Positions 42,031-51,061 of a stretch of DNA of 64,000 nucleotides are shown here, piece by piece. This DNA comes from Prorocentrum cordatum (taxonomy: Eukaryota > Sar > Dinophyceae > Prorocentrales > Prorocentraceae). The stretch is from assembly GCA_963575745.1 (NCBI GenBank), contig CAUYUJ010020598.1, positions 10,087 to 74,086 on the forward strand. The letters are read 5' to 3'. The notes beneath the pieces were generated by a model. The model was not told the origin of the DNA, searched no databases, and was given only the letters and a program-made list of their open reading frames with translations. Both the position numbers and the translations under genes were made by a program. Each line of letters begins with the position of its first letter. Positions within the stretch are counted from its first letter, which is position 1.

Positions 42031-42051
42031 CTTGAGCCAAAATGGCTACGG
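42031..42051 (-). other. Spliced-leader relic at LINE3 5' end (21/21)
   Basis: CCGTAGCCATTTTGG+CTCAAG on the minus strand, followed at once by ATG (42030). The 22nd base would be C, which the SL consensus does not allow, so the insertion probably begins at base 2 of the SL. Confidence 0.96.
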
Positions 42052-42220
42052 GGAGGAGGAGGAGGAGGAGGAGGAGGAGGAGGAGGAGGAGGAGGAGGAG
42101 GAGGGGAGGAGGAGGGAGGAGGAGGAGGAGGGAGGAGGAGGGAGGGAGGAGGAGGAGGAGCAGGAGTAGGAGCAGGAGGAGGAGGAGAAGGAGGAGGAGG
42201 AGGAGGAAAAGGGCGGAGGA
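42052..42220. repeat. (GGA)n microsatellite abutting LINE3
   Basis: Purine tract of GGA with GGGA and GCAGGAGTA interruptions, starting directly at the SL. Confidence 0.92.
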
Positions 42221-43690
42221 ATAGGCAGAAAGAGGATGGAGGGCTACGGAGAGGAGGATCATGGAGTATGTAAAAGGAGAGCAAAACATGGAGCGCGGCC
42301 AGGAAGCGTGCCGCTTCCTTCGATTTCGGCACAGGGCATCGCGACCTGTCAATCCAAGCAAGATCACAAGGTTTGTATTGTGATTGGGTTGCGATAGCAA
42401 ACAAAAGGCCGTGACACAGATGACACCCCTCGAGGGATCGGGGGATCGGGGGCAGTAGCGACGAGGCCGAGAAGATCGGCAGATGACGCGGGGGATGGAC
42501 TAGCGTAGAGCATACGCCGCGACGTGGGGGAACGCACGATATGCTATTCGAAATGGTCGACCCTCCCCCCACCATAATCAGATAATGCGCCCGCGCCAAG
42601 CTCTCGGCATGCGGTGGTCCGTGATCCACGTGTTCTGGACCGAGTCTCAAGCGCGAAGAAGAAAGAGGCTACGCGTTTTGCCTTTCCTCTTCTTCCTGAT
42701 GGCCTTCAGCCTCGCGTTGAGGCCATTCCACATCTAGCAGGTGCAGTCGGCCAAAGCGCAGACCTCGGGGGAAGTCTTGCTGCAGAGCTCGCTCTGGCAC
42801 CTGCTCTACGTCTGGCCGGCTCTCGTTCACCCCCGCATCCCCGACGTACCCGCGTTGATAAGCACGCCGCCAGATTAGCTCCGCCATCCTTGGCGGGCAC
42901 ATTCGCGACGAATTGAAGCAGCCGATGAGGCGAGTTCTTGCCACACTCTGGGGAGATCTCTTGCAGCGTCATCTGTTCTAGCCCCAGATTCTTCACAATC
43001 TCGGGCGGATCCGAAAAGCGCTTCGGCAAGGAAGCCAAGGAAGTCGTCCTTTTGCCGTGGTGAATGCGCCGGCGGTTCTAAAACCAGCCGGCCCGAGCTT
43101 TACACGTGACAGAGAAGGACATATATAGCCTGCTTTCTTTTGTGTTCGTGCAGTAGTCATCCATGCTGCCGCTTCCTTACGTGTTCATGTGTCCAGTTGG
43201 GCGGCTGCATACGTCGAGCATTCGGCACAGTTCTTGTGTCTTGTAAAGCAAGTTCTTGAGGCAGTGCATCTTCTGAGGGGTGTTTTTCTTTTCTCTGCGG
43301 CTCCGTATTCCGAATGCTCTTGGGCAGCCCTAGACTGCAACAGGCCTCACTCGTTTGTTCTTCCAGAAAGGTCAGGCAGCCCCTGACTGTATCCATACAC
43401 GCGTTTCGCCCCCGAAGGACTCTTCGGGCCAAACTGCCTACGGTGCAGCATCGAACGAGCATCGTCGACGATGGGACCGGAGGTGGAGTGGCCTCAAACC
43501 AAAAAGAACTGCACCGTTCTTTTGTGAACCCCTCACTGTTCGGCGACCAGCCCGGGGGGGAAATGAGAGGGGGGGCGGCCCCGGCCTTCTGAGCAGCTGT
43601 CCCCCGGCCTTCCCCGAGGGCACAGGGCACTCCCCAGAGGGCCAGAGGGCTTCTGAGGAGCCCCGCCGCAGCCTGAGAAAGCCTCCTCGT
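42221..43690. other. Gene-free stretch
   Basis: About 1.4 kb with no recognised gene, RNA or repeat. The 42706-43038 and 43157-43630 minus-strand frames lack motifs and are not called. Confidence 0.4.
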
Positions 43691-43694
43691 TTCA

Positions 43695-43896
43695 GGTCGG
43701 GCGTGTCCCCCTACAGGGGGATTTTCGACGAAAAACTTTCAATATCCCAAACATACTCCAAAAAGGATATTCCAAAAAATAGTCCCCAGACTATTTTCGG
43801 ATTATTTTTGGACTATTTTTGGAGGGATTTTTTATTTTTCGTCGAAAAACTCCTCGTTCCCCTTCCCGTTCCCTCGTAGGGGGACAGGCCCGACTT
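43695..43896. mobile_element. MITE family 2, copy 3
   Basis: GGTCGGGCGTGTCCCCCTAC...TTTTCGACGAAAAAC at the left and TTTTCGTCGAAAAAC...GTAGGGGGACAGGCCCGACTT at the right. The interior has ATAGTCCCCAGACTATTTT. About 25 extra bases sit inside the right end. Confidence 0.85.
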
Positions 43897-43959
43897 ACTC
43901 CTCGTTGCCCTTCCCCCCCCCCTCGCTCGCCGCCGAGCTGCGCGCCGCATCCCGCCGCG

Positions 43960-44110
43960 CCGCTCGCCGGGGCCCAGGCCGTGCTCTCGGCCTGGGAGCT
44001 TCCTGGAGGCCTCTTGGAGGCTTCTTGGGGGCCTCCTTGGGCCTCCTGGGGTACGGTTGGGGCTTCTTGAGGTCTTCTTTGGCAGTCCTGGGGCGTTCCT
44101 AGCCCATCGC
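43960..44110. repeat. Short CCTCTTGGGGGC repeat tract
   Basis: Degenerate copies of GGCCTCTTGG and GGGGCTTCTTG, as in the larger tracts. Confidence 0.65.
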
Positions 44111-44189
44111 ACGCCGTTGGAAACCGTCTCGGGGGCCTCTCTGAACCGACTGGGGCCCTCTTCGGGCGCTTCAGGGTAGTCTTGGAGGT

Positions 44190-44404
44190 CATCTATCGGC
44201 GACTCCGAAGGGTGTGGTTTGCAAAGGGTGTGGTTTGCAACCAGCACCCTGAGGGGCATCCTGGGGGGCGGGCGAGGACCTCGACAGAGCCCTCCGCCGC
44301 ACCCCGAGGACGCCCGACGAGGACAGTGTCGTGCCCCCCAGGCCCCGACGGTGCCGATCGCAAACCACATCCCGGCGTAACCACACCCTTCGTAGTCGCC
44401 GAAT
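44190..44404. repeat. Foldback repeat with GAAGGGTGTGGTTTGC arms
   Basis: The left arm CGGCGACTCCGAAGGGTGTG and the right arm CCACACCCTTCGTAGTCGCCG are reverse complements with few mismatches; GGGTGTGGTTTGCAA is duplicated in tandem in the left arm. The spacer is about 120 bp. Confidence 0.75.
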
Positions 44405-44589
44405 CTAGGGCATCTTGAAGGCCTCTTGGGTCCGTCTTGGGGGCTCAGCGCTGGACGGGGGCGCGTCGCCCGCGTCGCGCCCGCGCGCCGCGGGCGGCGC
44501 GCGCCGGCGCGCGCCGGGGCGGAGCGCACGCGCTGCAGCGGGGGTGCCGCGGGCAAGGGCCGTAGTTAAGCAGCGGGCGGGGTTCCGCG

Positions 44590-44762
44590 CGTCACTGAAT
44601 GGGGCCCTGGGGCACTCAAATAAATACACTCAAAGAAAAGCATTCCCCATATTTTCCCCTATCTTCTGGGTCTCTGTCTTCCCCCCCACAGCCCATGGTT
44701 TCCCAGATTTTCGTGGGAATCGAGGATCAATTGTGTCTGTGTGTTTCTCTTCCTCCTGAGTC
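44590..44762 (-). repeat. Dispersed repeat A, copy 3
   Basis: GGCCCTGGGGCACTCAAATAA...CCCATATTTTCCCC...CAATTGTGTCTGTGTG; same order as at 5530-5712 and 20788-20960. Confidence 0.85.
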
Positions 44763-44970
44763 ACCGTCGCCGCGCCGTGCGTTCTCAGCGCGCCCAGGTC
44801 GACCAGGCCGGCACCGCGGGAGAGAAAGCCCCCAGCGAGCCTCGCGCGCGCAAGGCAGGAGAGCCTGCCCACGGGGAGCGAGGCGCCCTGCCCAGGGCGG
44901 GAGGCCGCGCGTCCGAGCAGGGTGCGCGGCGACGCATCGAATCTGCTCGCTGCCGCGCAGAATTGGAGGC
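44763..44970. other. GC-rich stretch of unknown nature
   Basis: On the minus strand, frames such as FLGLQFCAAASRFDASPR run through, but no family is recognised. Not called a gene. Confidence 0.3.
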
Positions 44971-44971
44971 C

Positions 44972-45165
44972 TAGAAATCGGCACCAACACCAAGACAAGG
45001 GTTCTGCCTCCACAGGGGGGAGATGATCCTAGATTTCGATGTTGGTGGTAGTACTTCGGCCACCTTGAAGCCAACATACTACCACCATCACCGAGATCGG
45101 GATCTTTCTTCCCTCGGTGGAGGAACAGCGCCGATATTGGTGTTGGTGTCAATCTCGCTGCCGCG
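44972..45165. repeat. Foldback repeat with CACCAACACCAA arms
   Basis: AAATCGGCACCAACACCAAG at the left pairs with TTGGTGTTGGTGTCAATCTC at the right; inner arms (GATTTCGATGTTGGTGGTAG and CTACCACCATCACCGAGATC) also pair. A near-complete hairpin of about 190 bp. Confidence 0.82.
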
Positions 45166-45439
45166 CAGACGCTCAAACCAAGCTCGAGCCAAAGTCTGCT
45201 GCAAGTGCGTTCTCACTGACTGGAGACTAACATCTGGGGCAAACAAGCCTACCTCGCTTTTGGCCACCCTCGCTTCCAAGAGATACCAAGCGATGCCAAA
45301 CTACGGCCTGTACTGGTCAGGCCGCTTGACGAGGAGGCGCGTGGTATGACTTGGTTTTGCCTGGAAGCGAAAGCGGGGTAGGTAATTCACGCTCTGATAA
45401 CAGCCGCAACCACCAGCGTCCATTCGAAAGGGTGCGTCG

Positions 45440-46160
45440 GCACCGCTAGATCATGATTGCCGCCGGTGCCTGGGCGGGCTTCGCCGGAGGTGCCGCGATT
45501 CTCGCAGCTGCCACGCGCCCCATGGAATCCCGAAGAGCAGCGTGAACACTGGCCACCCGCTGCTCCGCCGTCGCGCTTGTGCTATCGAATCGGCACGCGA
45601 AGCGGCGGCCAAGAGTGCCGCCGTAAAGCTTGCGCGGGTCGCCCAGATGGTCTCATAGGGGAACACAAAGTGGCATAAGCATAGAAACTCGGAGGTCCGC
45701 GCGGATACCTCGGATCGGCGCTGGACCCCCCTCCCTGGCGCGCGGAGCGCGCCAGGGGCGGCGCCGGAGGCGCCGCCGGGGGGCCCCAGGGCCGATCCGA
45801 GAAATCCGCGCGGACCTCCGAGTTTTTATGTTTATGCCACTTTGTGTTCCCCTATCTCAAACACTGCCCTGCCCAGTAGAGAGCACCATCTCCGCGCCGC
45901 GCTGGCCCGCATCCTCCTCGCACGGGCCGTGAAGACCGCGGTGCCCGCCTGGTGGCCTCCATCGGAGGTGGTGGCGATCGGGGGCCTGTTAGCGCGATTG
46001 GCCTCGTCGAGCTGGTCCTCTGAGCGGCGGACGCGGAGCTGCAAGTCATTGGTCGGCCGCTCGACGGCATCCTCGTGGCCGTAGACCTCACGGATGCGAT
46101 TGTCGGCGAGCCTGCAGCGTTTGAGCGCGATCCCCTCAAACTTTTAGAATATCGGCTCCA
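45440..46160 (-). pseudogene. Possible processed pseudogene split by a MITE
   Basis: On the minus strand, a frame starting near 46145 reads KFEGIALKRCRLADNR, IREVYGHEDAVERP, RSEDQLDEANRANRPP and runs to the MITE at 45855. Beyond the MITE, ETIWATRASFTAALLAA continues in one frame and ATAEQRVASVHAALRDS in another. A degenerate SL lies about 230 bp upstream, with a TAA between it and the frame. I do not recognise the protein. A decayed retrocopy interrupted by a MITE is the simplest reading, but spliced exons of another gene are possible. Confidence 0.35.
45655..45855. mobile_element. MITE family 1, copy 4, flanked by TA
   Basis: ATAGGGGAACACAAAGTGGC...GCCACTTTGTGTTCCCCTAT: perfect terminal arms of about 24 bp. 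Interior as in the other copies. It separates two protein-like pieces of the candidate pseudogene. Confidence 0.9.
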
Positions 46161-46373
46161 CACTTTGCGTGGCCGCGACAGGTAGCTTTTCCGCAACCGC
46201 CGACAGCACTCTGGTCGATCTCGTCCGCTGAGCTTCTTAATTCTTCTCAACGTGGGTCGGCCGCGGGATCCGCAACGGCTGGCTGGTACGGCCACGCAGA
46301 CGGAGATCCGAGATAAGAGGCTGTTACTGGCCACGGATCAGCGGCATCCGTGCACTACCATTTGCAAAACCAT

Positions 46374-46394
46374 CTTGAGTCAAACTGGCCACGC
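46374..46394 (-). other. Degenerate spliced-leader relic (17/21)
   Basis: The minus strand reads GCGTGGCCAGTTTGACTCAAG split as GCGTGGCCAGTTTG and ACTCAAG. It differs from the SL at four of 21 positions, three of them transitions or C-G changes away from the 3' end. ATG follows at once, as at LINE1 and LINE3. Confidence 0.6.
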
Positions 46395-46509
46395 AGGAGC
46401 AGGGAAAGGAAGGATGAAGGGGATGTGGAGGCAGACGACGACAACCGCAATTATCCCACCAGACCGTTGGGCGCAGGTGATTCAGGAAGTTAGTTCTTCC
46501 AACCTCCTT

Positions 46510-46690
46510 CGTCGCCTTTGGGAAGGCTTACACGTCGTGCATTTCTGATCGTGCTCATTGTTAATTGTGCTCGTTCCTGATTGTTCCTGGCCCCCCAGTG
46601 GCCAGGAAAAGGCCCAGGATAGAACAATTAGAAATGAAAGGATCTTGGCCCCAAACAAAAATCAAAGAACTTAGAATTGGACATGAACAG
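46510..46690. repeat. Dispersed repeat B, copy 2
   Basis: CGTCGTGCATTTCTGATCGTG...GGCCCCCCAGTGGCC...GGATAGAACAATTAGAAATG...AACAAAAATCAAAGAAC, matching 28690-28880. Confidence 0.85.
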
Positions 46691-46744
46691 TGTGCACCTC
46701 TCCCCCTCACCCCTCTCCCTGGGTCGGGCTGGACGGGCCCAGCC

Positions 46745-47250
46745 GCGACTGGGCAGAGCGTCAAGAATGGCCCAAGATGGCCCCCAGCAGCCCACGATGG
46801 CCTCTAAGATCGCACACCATGGCCCACGATGGCTTGATACAGCTCCCAGCATGCCCCCAAGAGGCGCCATGACCGCCCCACGACGGACCCAAGTCCACGG
46901 AGCCTCCCAAGGACACCCCGAGAGGCCCAGATCCTACCACCGCCCAAGGCAACGCATTGTTCTCTGTTTTGTCGCTTCTTCGTTTCCGATGGGCCCTCGG
47001 GGCCTCACGATGGCCCACAAATGGCCCAAGAGAGCCCCAACCGTGGCCCAATATTGCGCCAGGAGCGCCCCCAGAGGGCCCCGAGTGGCGGTGCGGAGGG
47101 CACCGACCGGGGGGACTGGCATGAGCGCAGCCCTCTGCTTCGATCGAGGGCCCCCAAAGATGGCCCCAAGAGGCCCCTCAAGGCCCCCGAGAGGACCCCC
47201 AGGAGGCTCCAAAGAGAACCCCACGATGGCTCCAAAGAGCCTCCAGGATG
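46745..47250. repeat. CCCAAGATGGCC degenerate repeat tract
   Basis: Irregular copies of GGCCCAAGATGGCCCC and GCCCCAAGAGGCC, as at 26290-26830. Confidence 0.78.
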
Positions 47251-47470
47251 ATCCCAGGCCTTGACTGCATGCTGGTTCACATCTCTGATGTTTGTTTAGA
47301 GATTGTGTTAGACTGGGCTGGTGGGGACACGCGAAGCGTCAGAAATGTGAAGAATGATCGCTCTTCATTGCTCGCGTGCAGCTCAACATCCCTACCACAA
47401 CCCCTCGACGCCCTCCCTCTTTTGTTTCAAGCCTCGCTGGTGACAGAGCCTTAATATGCTAAGACCTGGC

Positions 47471-47947
47471 CTACTTCGCGCCCTTCTGCTTGGGCTTCTC
47501 TGTCGCCGCCTCAGCCGTGTTGGAAGCATTCTCCTTACTCGCCTCCTCCTTCTCTCGTCGTGCAGCCTCGGCCTCGCGCTTCTGCCTCTGCTCGGCCTCA
47601 TCCGCCTTTTTCTTCTGCTTCTCGTGCTTCTGCTCGACCTCGTCCTGAGCACGATGGTGATTCAGGCTCAGCACTGCGATAAGCATGCCAAAAAGCAAGA
47701 CATGGGTCAGGTTAAACTCGAACTTGTTGTCTGGGAAGGGGAGCATCTTGTTCACCAGCATCGCGAACGAGAACGCCTTCTTTTTCTTCTTGCCAGAGCT
47801 CTCCAGGTTTGCGACCCCCATCTTGTGCAGCTCTCCCAGACCGAACAGGCTGAAGCCCGCCAGAAACAGCAGGAACAGGGTGAAGATCACTGCATCGAAC
47901 GCGCGGGAGAATTTCGTGATCTGCATGTGCGCGAAATCGGACCCCAA
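47471..47947 (-). CDS. Intronless small membrane protein (retrogene)
   Basis: 158 residues, MGSDFAHMQITKFSRAF to KPKQKGAK, one uninterrupted frame. Two hydrophobic segments: residues about 18-38 (AVIFTLFLLFLAGFSLFGL) and 80-96 (THVLLFGMLIAVLSLN). The C-terminal 60 residues are Lys/Glu-rich and probably helical (EQKHEKQKKKADEAEQ; REAEAARREKEEASK). It is probably a two-pass membrane protein of an internal membrane (inference); I do not recognise the family. An SL relic lies 31 bp upstream on the same strand, so the copy arose from a trans-spliced mRNA. The intact frame suggests it is still under selection or is recent. No A tail is visible after the stop. Confidence 0.8.
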   Translation of the reverse strand: MGSDFAHMQITKFSRAFDAVIFTLFLLFLAGFSLFGLGELHKMGVANLESSGKKKKKAFSFAMLVNKMLPFPDNKFEFNLTHVLLFGMLIAVLSLNHHRAQDEVEQKHEKQKKKADEAEQRQKREAEAARREKEEASKENASNTAEAATEKPKQKGAK

Positions 47948-47977
47948 AAACGCAAAATCGCCTGATCCGCCCTCGCG

Positions 47978-47999
47978 CTTGAGCCAAAACGACTACGGA
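47978..47999 (-). other. Spliced-leader relic upstream of the retrogene (20/22)
   Basis: Minus strand: T, CCGTAGTCGTTTTGG, CTCAAG. Two changes from the SL, both transitions within CCATTTT. It ends 30 bp before the ATG at 47947. Confidence 0.9.
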
Positions 48000-48140
48000 C
48001 CCTCGACTCCCGCCCTCTTGGTTTATCAAGGTGCCCCTGCTCTTGGGGACACCCCGAAACGGTAGCTCAACCGAGTCGGGCGGGCGGATCGTACTGGACA
48101 GATCGGAGGGACCGACCCCAGCGGGCGCGGGCTGGGCTTA

Positions 48141-48561
48141 TGTCGGGCGTGTCCCCCTACAGGGGGATTGTCGACGAAAAATACAAGATACCCCAAAAAT
48201 AATCAAAAACAATAGTCCAAACATGGTCTGGGGACTACTGTTTTGAGTATGTTTTGACCTTCTTGGGGTATGTTTGAATATGTTTTGAATATGTTTGGGT
48301 ATGTTTTGAATTTTTGCATATTTGGGAAATGCTTTTCGTCGAGAACCAAAGCTGTTTTTGAATGTATTTCGACGAAAAATAAACGATTCCCCAAACATAA
48401 TCAAACATAGTCCAAACATAGTCAGGGGACTATTTTCTTTTAGTATTTGTTGGCCTTCTTGAGGTATTCTTGGGTATTTGTTGAGCATTCTTGGGTATTT
48501 GGGGGTATTTTTGAATATTCTTTGAATGCTTTTCGCTGAGAGTTCCCCCTGCAGGGACACA
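48141..48561. mobile_element. MITE family 2, composite of two copies
   Basis: Starts TGTCGGGCGTGTCCCCCTAC and ends GTTCCCCCTGCAGGGACAC. In the middle, CTTTTCGTCGAGAACC and TTTCGACGAAAAATAAAC mark the inner ends of two elements (about 48141-48340 and 48355-48561). Each has the AATAGTCCAAACATGGTCTGG type of interior. Confidence 0.75.
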
Positions 48562-48829
48562 CGAGGCTGGGCGGGCGGACCCCGGCCGGGGCGGAGATCG
48601 GGCGGGCGGGAAGAGCTCGGGCTGGGCGGGCGGGCCTCCGCGGAAGCGGCCGGCAGGGCCCCGAGGAGATCGGGCGGGCAGGCCCCAACGTTTTTTTGGA
48701 CGCCCGAGATCGGTACGGAAAGAATGGGCACAGTGCCGAACAACACACGTTGCCCCAAACCGAAATGAACAGGAACTGCTGTTGGGCATCGTACCCATGC
48801 TTTCCGTGCCCATCTCGTTCGTGCAGAAT

Positions 48830-49460
48830 GTTGAGCAGGGGCCGGCCGTCCCGGCATTCCTATAGTCCTACCACGAGATGTTCGTAGAACCCTAAGATGC
48901 TCCAAGAACAAAAACAATGCTCTCAGAACAACAACTTCTGACCCAAACTGTTCCAATAACAAAAACAATGCTCTCAGAACAAATCGGGAATCTTCTGACC
49001 CAGGTCAGCAGGAAACCAAACAACAGAAATGCAATAACAAAAAAAAACTGCAACGCAGGTCTTCGCAACCCCGGGTCAGCCAATCGGCACGGCCGCCTCG
49101 CGACCACGAGCGGCTCGCTGACCCGGGTCAGCCAGAGGGGGTCTTCGCAGGATCCAGGATCTGGTGCCCTGGCTGACCCCCGTTTGCATTGACCCCCGTC
49201 TCTTGAATCCCGGCCAATGTTGAGCAGGGACCGACTGTCCCGGCAGTCCGAGATGTTCTTAGAACCCACAAATGTTCTAAGAACCAAAGCAATGCTCTTA
49301 GCACATAAACCCGATGTGCTACAACACGACAGCCCCGACCAGAAGTGTTCTAAGAACGTTTCGTGGAAACCACCGAAAGGTTCTAAGAACAAAAACAATG
49401 TTCTAAGAACAAAAGCAATGTTCTTAGAACCCAAAAATGTTCTAAGAACCAAAGCAATGT
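48830..49460. repeat. Dispersed repeat with GTTCTAAGAAC palindromes, copies 2-3
   Basis: Blocks shared with 1935-2135: CAGGGGCCGGCCGTCCCGGC, TTCTTAGAACCCAC, TGTTCTAAGAAC and CTTAGCACATAAACCCGATG. The 11-bp palindrome occurs at least eight times between 49250 and 49470. No gene. Confidence 0.82.
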
Positions 49461-49484
49461 TCTCAGAACATGAGCTTGACAGTG

Positions 49485-49650
49485 GGCGGGTCGGGCGGGC
49501 GGACCCTCACGGGCGGATAGGGCGGGCAGACCCAATCGGGCGGGTCGGGCGGGTGGACCCCGACGGGGCGGAGTGGGCGGGCGGGAAGCTCGAGCGGGCG
49601 GGCGGGCCTCCGTGGAAGCGGGCGGCAGGACCCCGAAGAGATCGGGCGGG
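49485..49650. repeat. GGGCGGGTCGGGCGG minisatellite
   Basis: Degenerate copies of CGGGCGGGTCGGGCGG and GTGGACCC; continues at 49855-49965 on the other side of the MITE. Confidence 0.8.
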
Positions 49651-49657
49651 CAGACTC

Positions 49658-49850
49658 AAGTCGGGCCTGTCCCCCCTACAGGGGGAGTTTCGACGAAAAC
49701 CAAAAAGATGCCCCAGAAATAGTCAGAACATAGTCCAGAAATAGTCTGGGGACTATGTTGGGGGTATTTTTTTGGCAATTTTGGGATTTTTTCTGCGGTA
49801 TTTTTGAATTTTTCGTCGGAAATCCCTCTGTAGGGGGACACGCCCGACTT
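49658..49850. mobile_element. MITE family 2, copy 5
   Basis: AAGTCGGGCCTGTCCCCCCT...TTTCGACGAAAAC at the left and TTTTTCGTCGGAAATCC...GGGGGACACGCCCGACTT at the right, with ATAGTCTGGGGACTATG inside. It interrupts the GGGCGGGTCGGGCGG minisatellite. Confidence 0.88.
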
Positions 49851-49965
49851 AAGGATCGACCCCAATGGGCGGGTCGGGCGGGTGGACCCTCACAGGCGGA
49901 TAGGGCGGGCAGGCCCAAGCGGGCGGGTCGGGCGGGTGGATCCTAACGGGCGGGCAAGGCGGGCC

Positions 49966-50505
49966 AGACATTAAAGCGCGATTCGTGGATAAATCTGAGG
50001 GGAATAGTTGTGTGGCGAGGGCGCTATTCCTACGTAGTATGCAAAGAAGGCCTGGGCGAAAATGCAAATCCTGAGAGGCGAAAGCGCGCTTCCTGGCTAA
50101 ATTGCAAAGACGTCCGAAGCGAGAGCGCGGACGTCCGAAGCGAGAGCGCGGACTCCTTCCAAAATTAACAGAAAGTCCAGGCGAGAGCGCGATTCTTGAG
50201 TATATTATGAAGATGTCTCGAGCGAAAGCGCGGTTCCGATTTAAATTGTGATGAAGTGTCAGTTGTAGCCGGGGGGGGCACAAATCCAGCTTGAGGCCCA
50301 ATACATTCCCTGACCACAAAATTGAAGGGGCGAGCCCCATGGGGGGCATTTCAACAGCAAAGGCATGATGCCGGCCCGCGGGTGGAGAAGCATACAGCGT
50401 GTCTTCCAGAAGTGGGGATTCAAAAGCAATGACGACGGAGGCGACGACCGGCTGCACGCAAGAGTGACCCTAGGCACGAGTGACCTGTTTCCTGCGCGGC
50501 CATAG
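49966..50505. repeat. GCGAGAGCGCGATTCCT repeats plus composite-repeat module
   Basis: To about 50250, degenerate ~45-bp units with GCGAGAGCGCG and short AT-rich parts. From 50260, a module (GTAGCCGGGGGG...GCTTGAGGCCC...TTCCAGAAGTGGGGATTCA) that recurs at 52195, 55795 and 59645. Confidence 0.7.
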
Positions 50506-50663
50506 GGGGGGGGGGCGGCGGGGGAGGCCAGATCCTAGCAGCTCGAGCGCGCCAGCCAGTGCTGGGGTTACCCCTGCGGGCCCGCACCAAAGGTCACCCC
50601 GGCTACGGGTCACTCCTACGCGGTGTGTAGCCGAGACGACCGCGGCGGCGTCCCCGAGGGGTC

Positions 50664-50774
50664 CTCCTCCCGGCGCCTCTTCTTCTCCTGCTCCCTCCGG
50701 CGGTCCTCCTCCTCCCGCTCCCTCTGGCGCCGCCTCTGCTCCGCAGCCTCGCGCTCCGCGCGCTTCCTCTCCTC
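50664..50774 (-). CDS. Probable exon B of large coiled-coil/EF-hand gene
   Basis: 37 codons between acceptor CCCGAG|GAG and donor GAGGAG|GA: EERKRAEREAAEQRRRQR then EREEEDRRREQEKKRRREE. Phase 0 on both sides, with the same AG|G acceptor and AG|GA donor as exons E-G. The extreme charge fits the start of the coiled coil. Assignment to the same gene is inference: the next exon (C) is 21 kb away, and other exons may be missed. It could also belong to a separate gene. Confidence 0.52.
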
Positions 50775-50814
50775 CTCGGGCGCGCAGCGGTCGCGGTCGC
50801 CATCGCCCGCAGCC

Positions 50815-50940
50815 GCCGCCGCTGTCCTCCTCCTCTTTCTTCTCCTCCTCCTCCTCCTCCGCCTCCTCCTCCTCCTCTTCCTATCGCTCCTTATCCTCCT
50901 CCTCCTCCTACTCCTACTCCTCCTCCTTTCCATCATCCCC
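50815..50940. repeat. (CCT)n tract
   Basis: Interrupted CCT/CTC repeats, directly upstream (minus strand) of exon B. Confidence 0.85.
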
Positions 50941-51061
50941 ATTCCTTTTCCGTACGTAACACCCCGCAATTGCGGATATGAGTGAGGGGGCGGCGGGGAC
51001 GCCTGCAGTCTTCGAGGCTCTGAAGAAGCCCGCCGCACGCGCCTAATTCAAACAAATTATA

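Larger units (their letters stand above)
37643..42051 (-). mobile_element. LINE3: SL-headed non-LTR retrotransposon lacking its RT
   Basis: 4.4 kb on the minus strand: SL (42051-42031), ORF1 (41983-40631), endonuclease part of ORF2 (from 40455), one in-frame TAG at 39232, RNase H and C-terminal zinc motifs (to 37702), A7 at 37649-37643. GGA repeats flank both ends (GGAGGAGGAGG at 42052 and before 37643), consistent with a target duplication in a microsatellite. No reverse-transcriptase motif occurs between the linker (ADPQEAADRAAQEWFDVW) and RNase H, so an internal deletion near 39050 removed it. Confidence 0.9.

Noticed and set aside
42221-43690. Minus-strand frames at 42706-43038 and 43157-43630 as genes
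   Set aside because: No recognisable domain, no SL, no splice-site support, and overlapping frames of similar length on the other strand.
49250-49470. TTCnnnGAA palindromes as transcription-factor sites (GAS or heat-shock type)
   Set aside because: The word matches by spacing, but nothing links such factors to dinoflagellates, and the sites are carried by a dispersed repeat.
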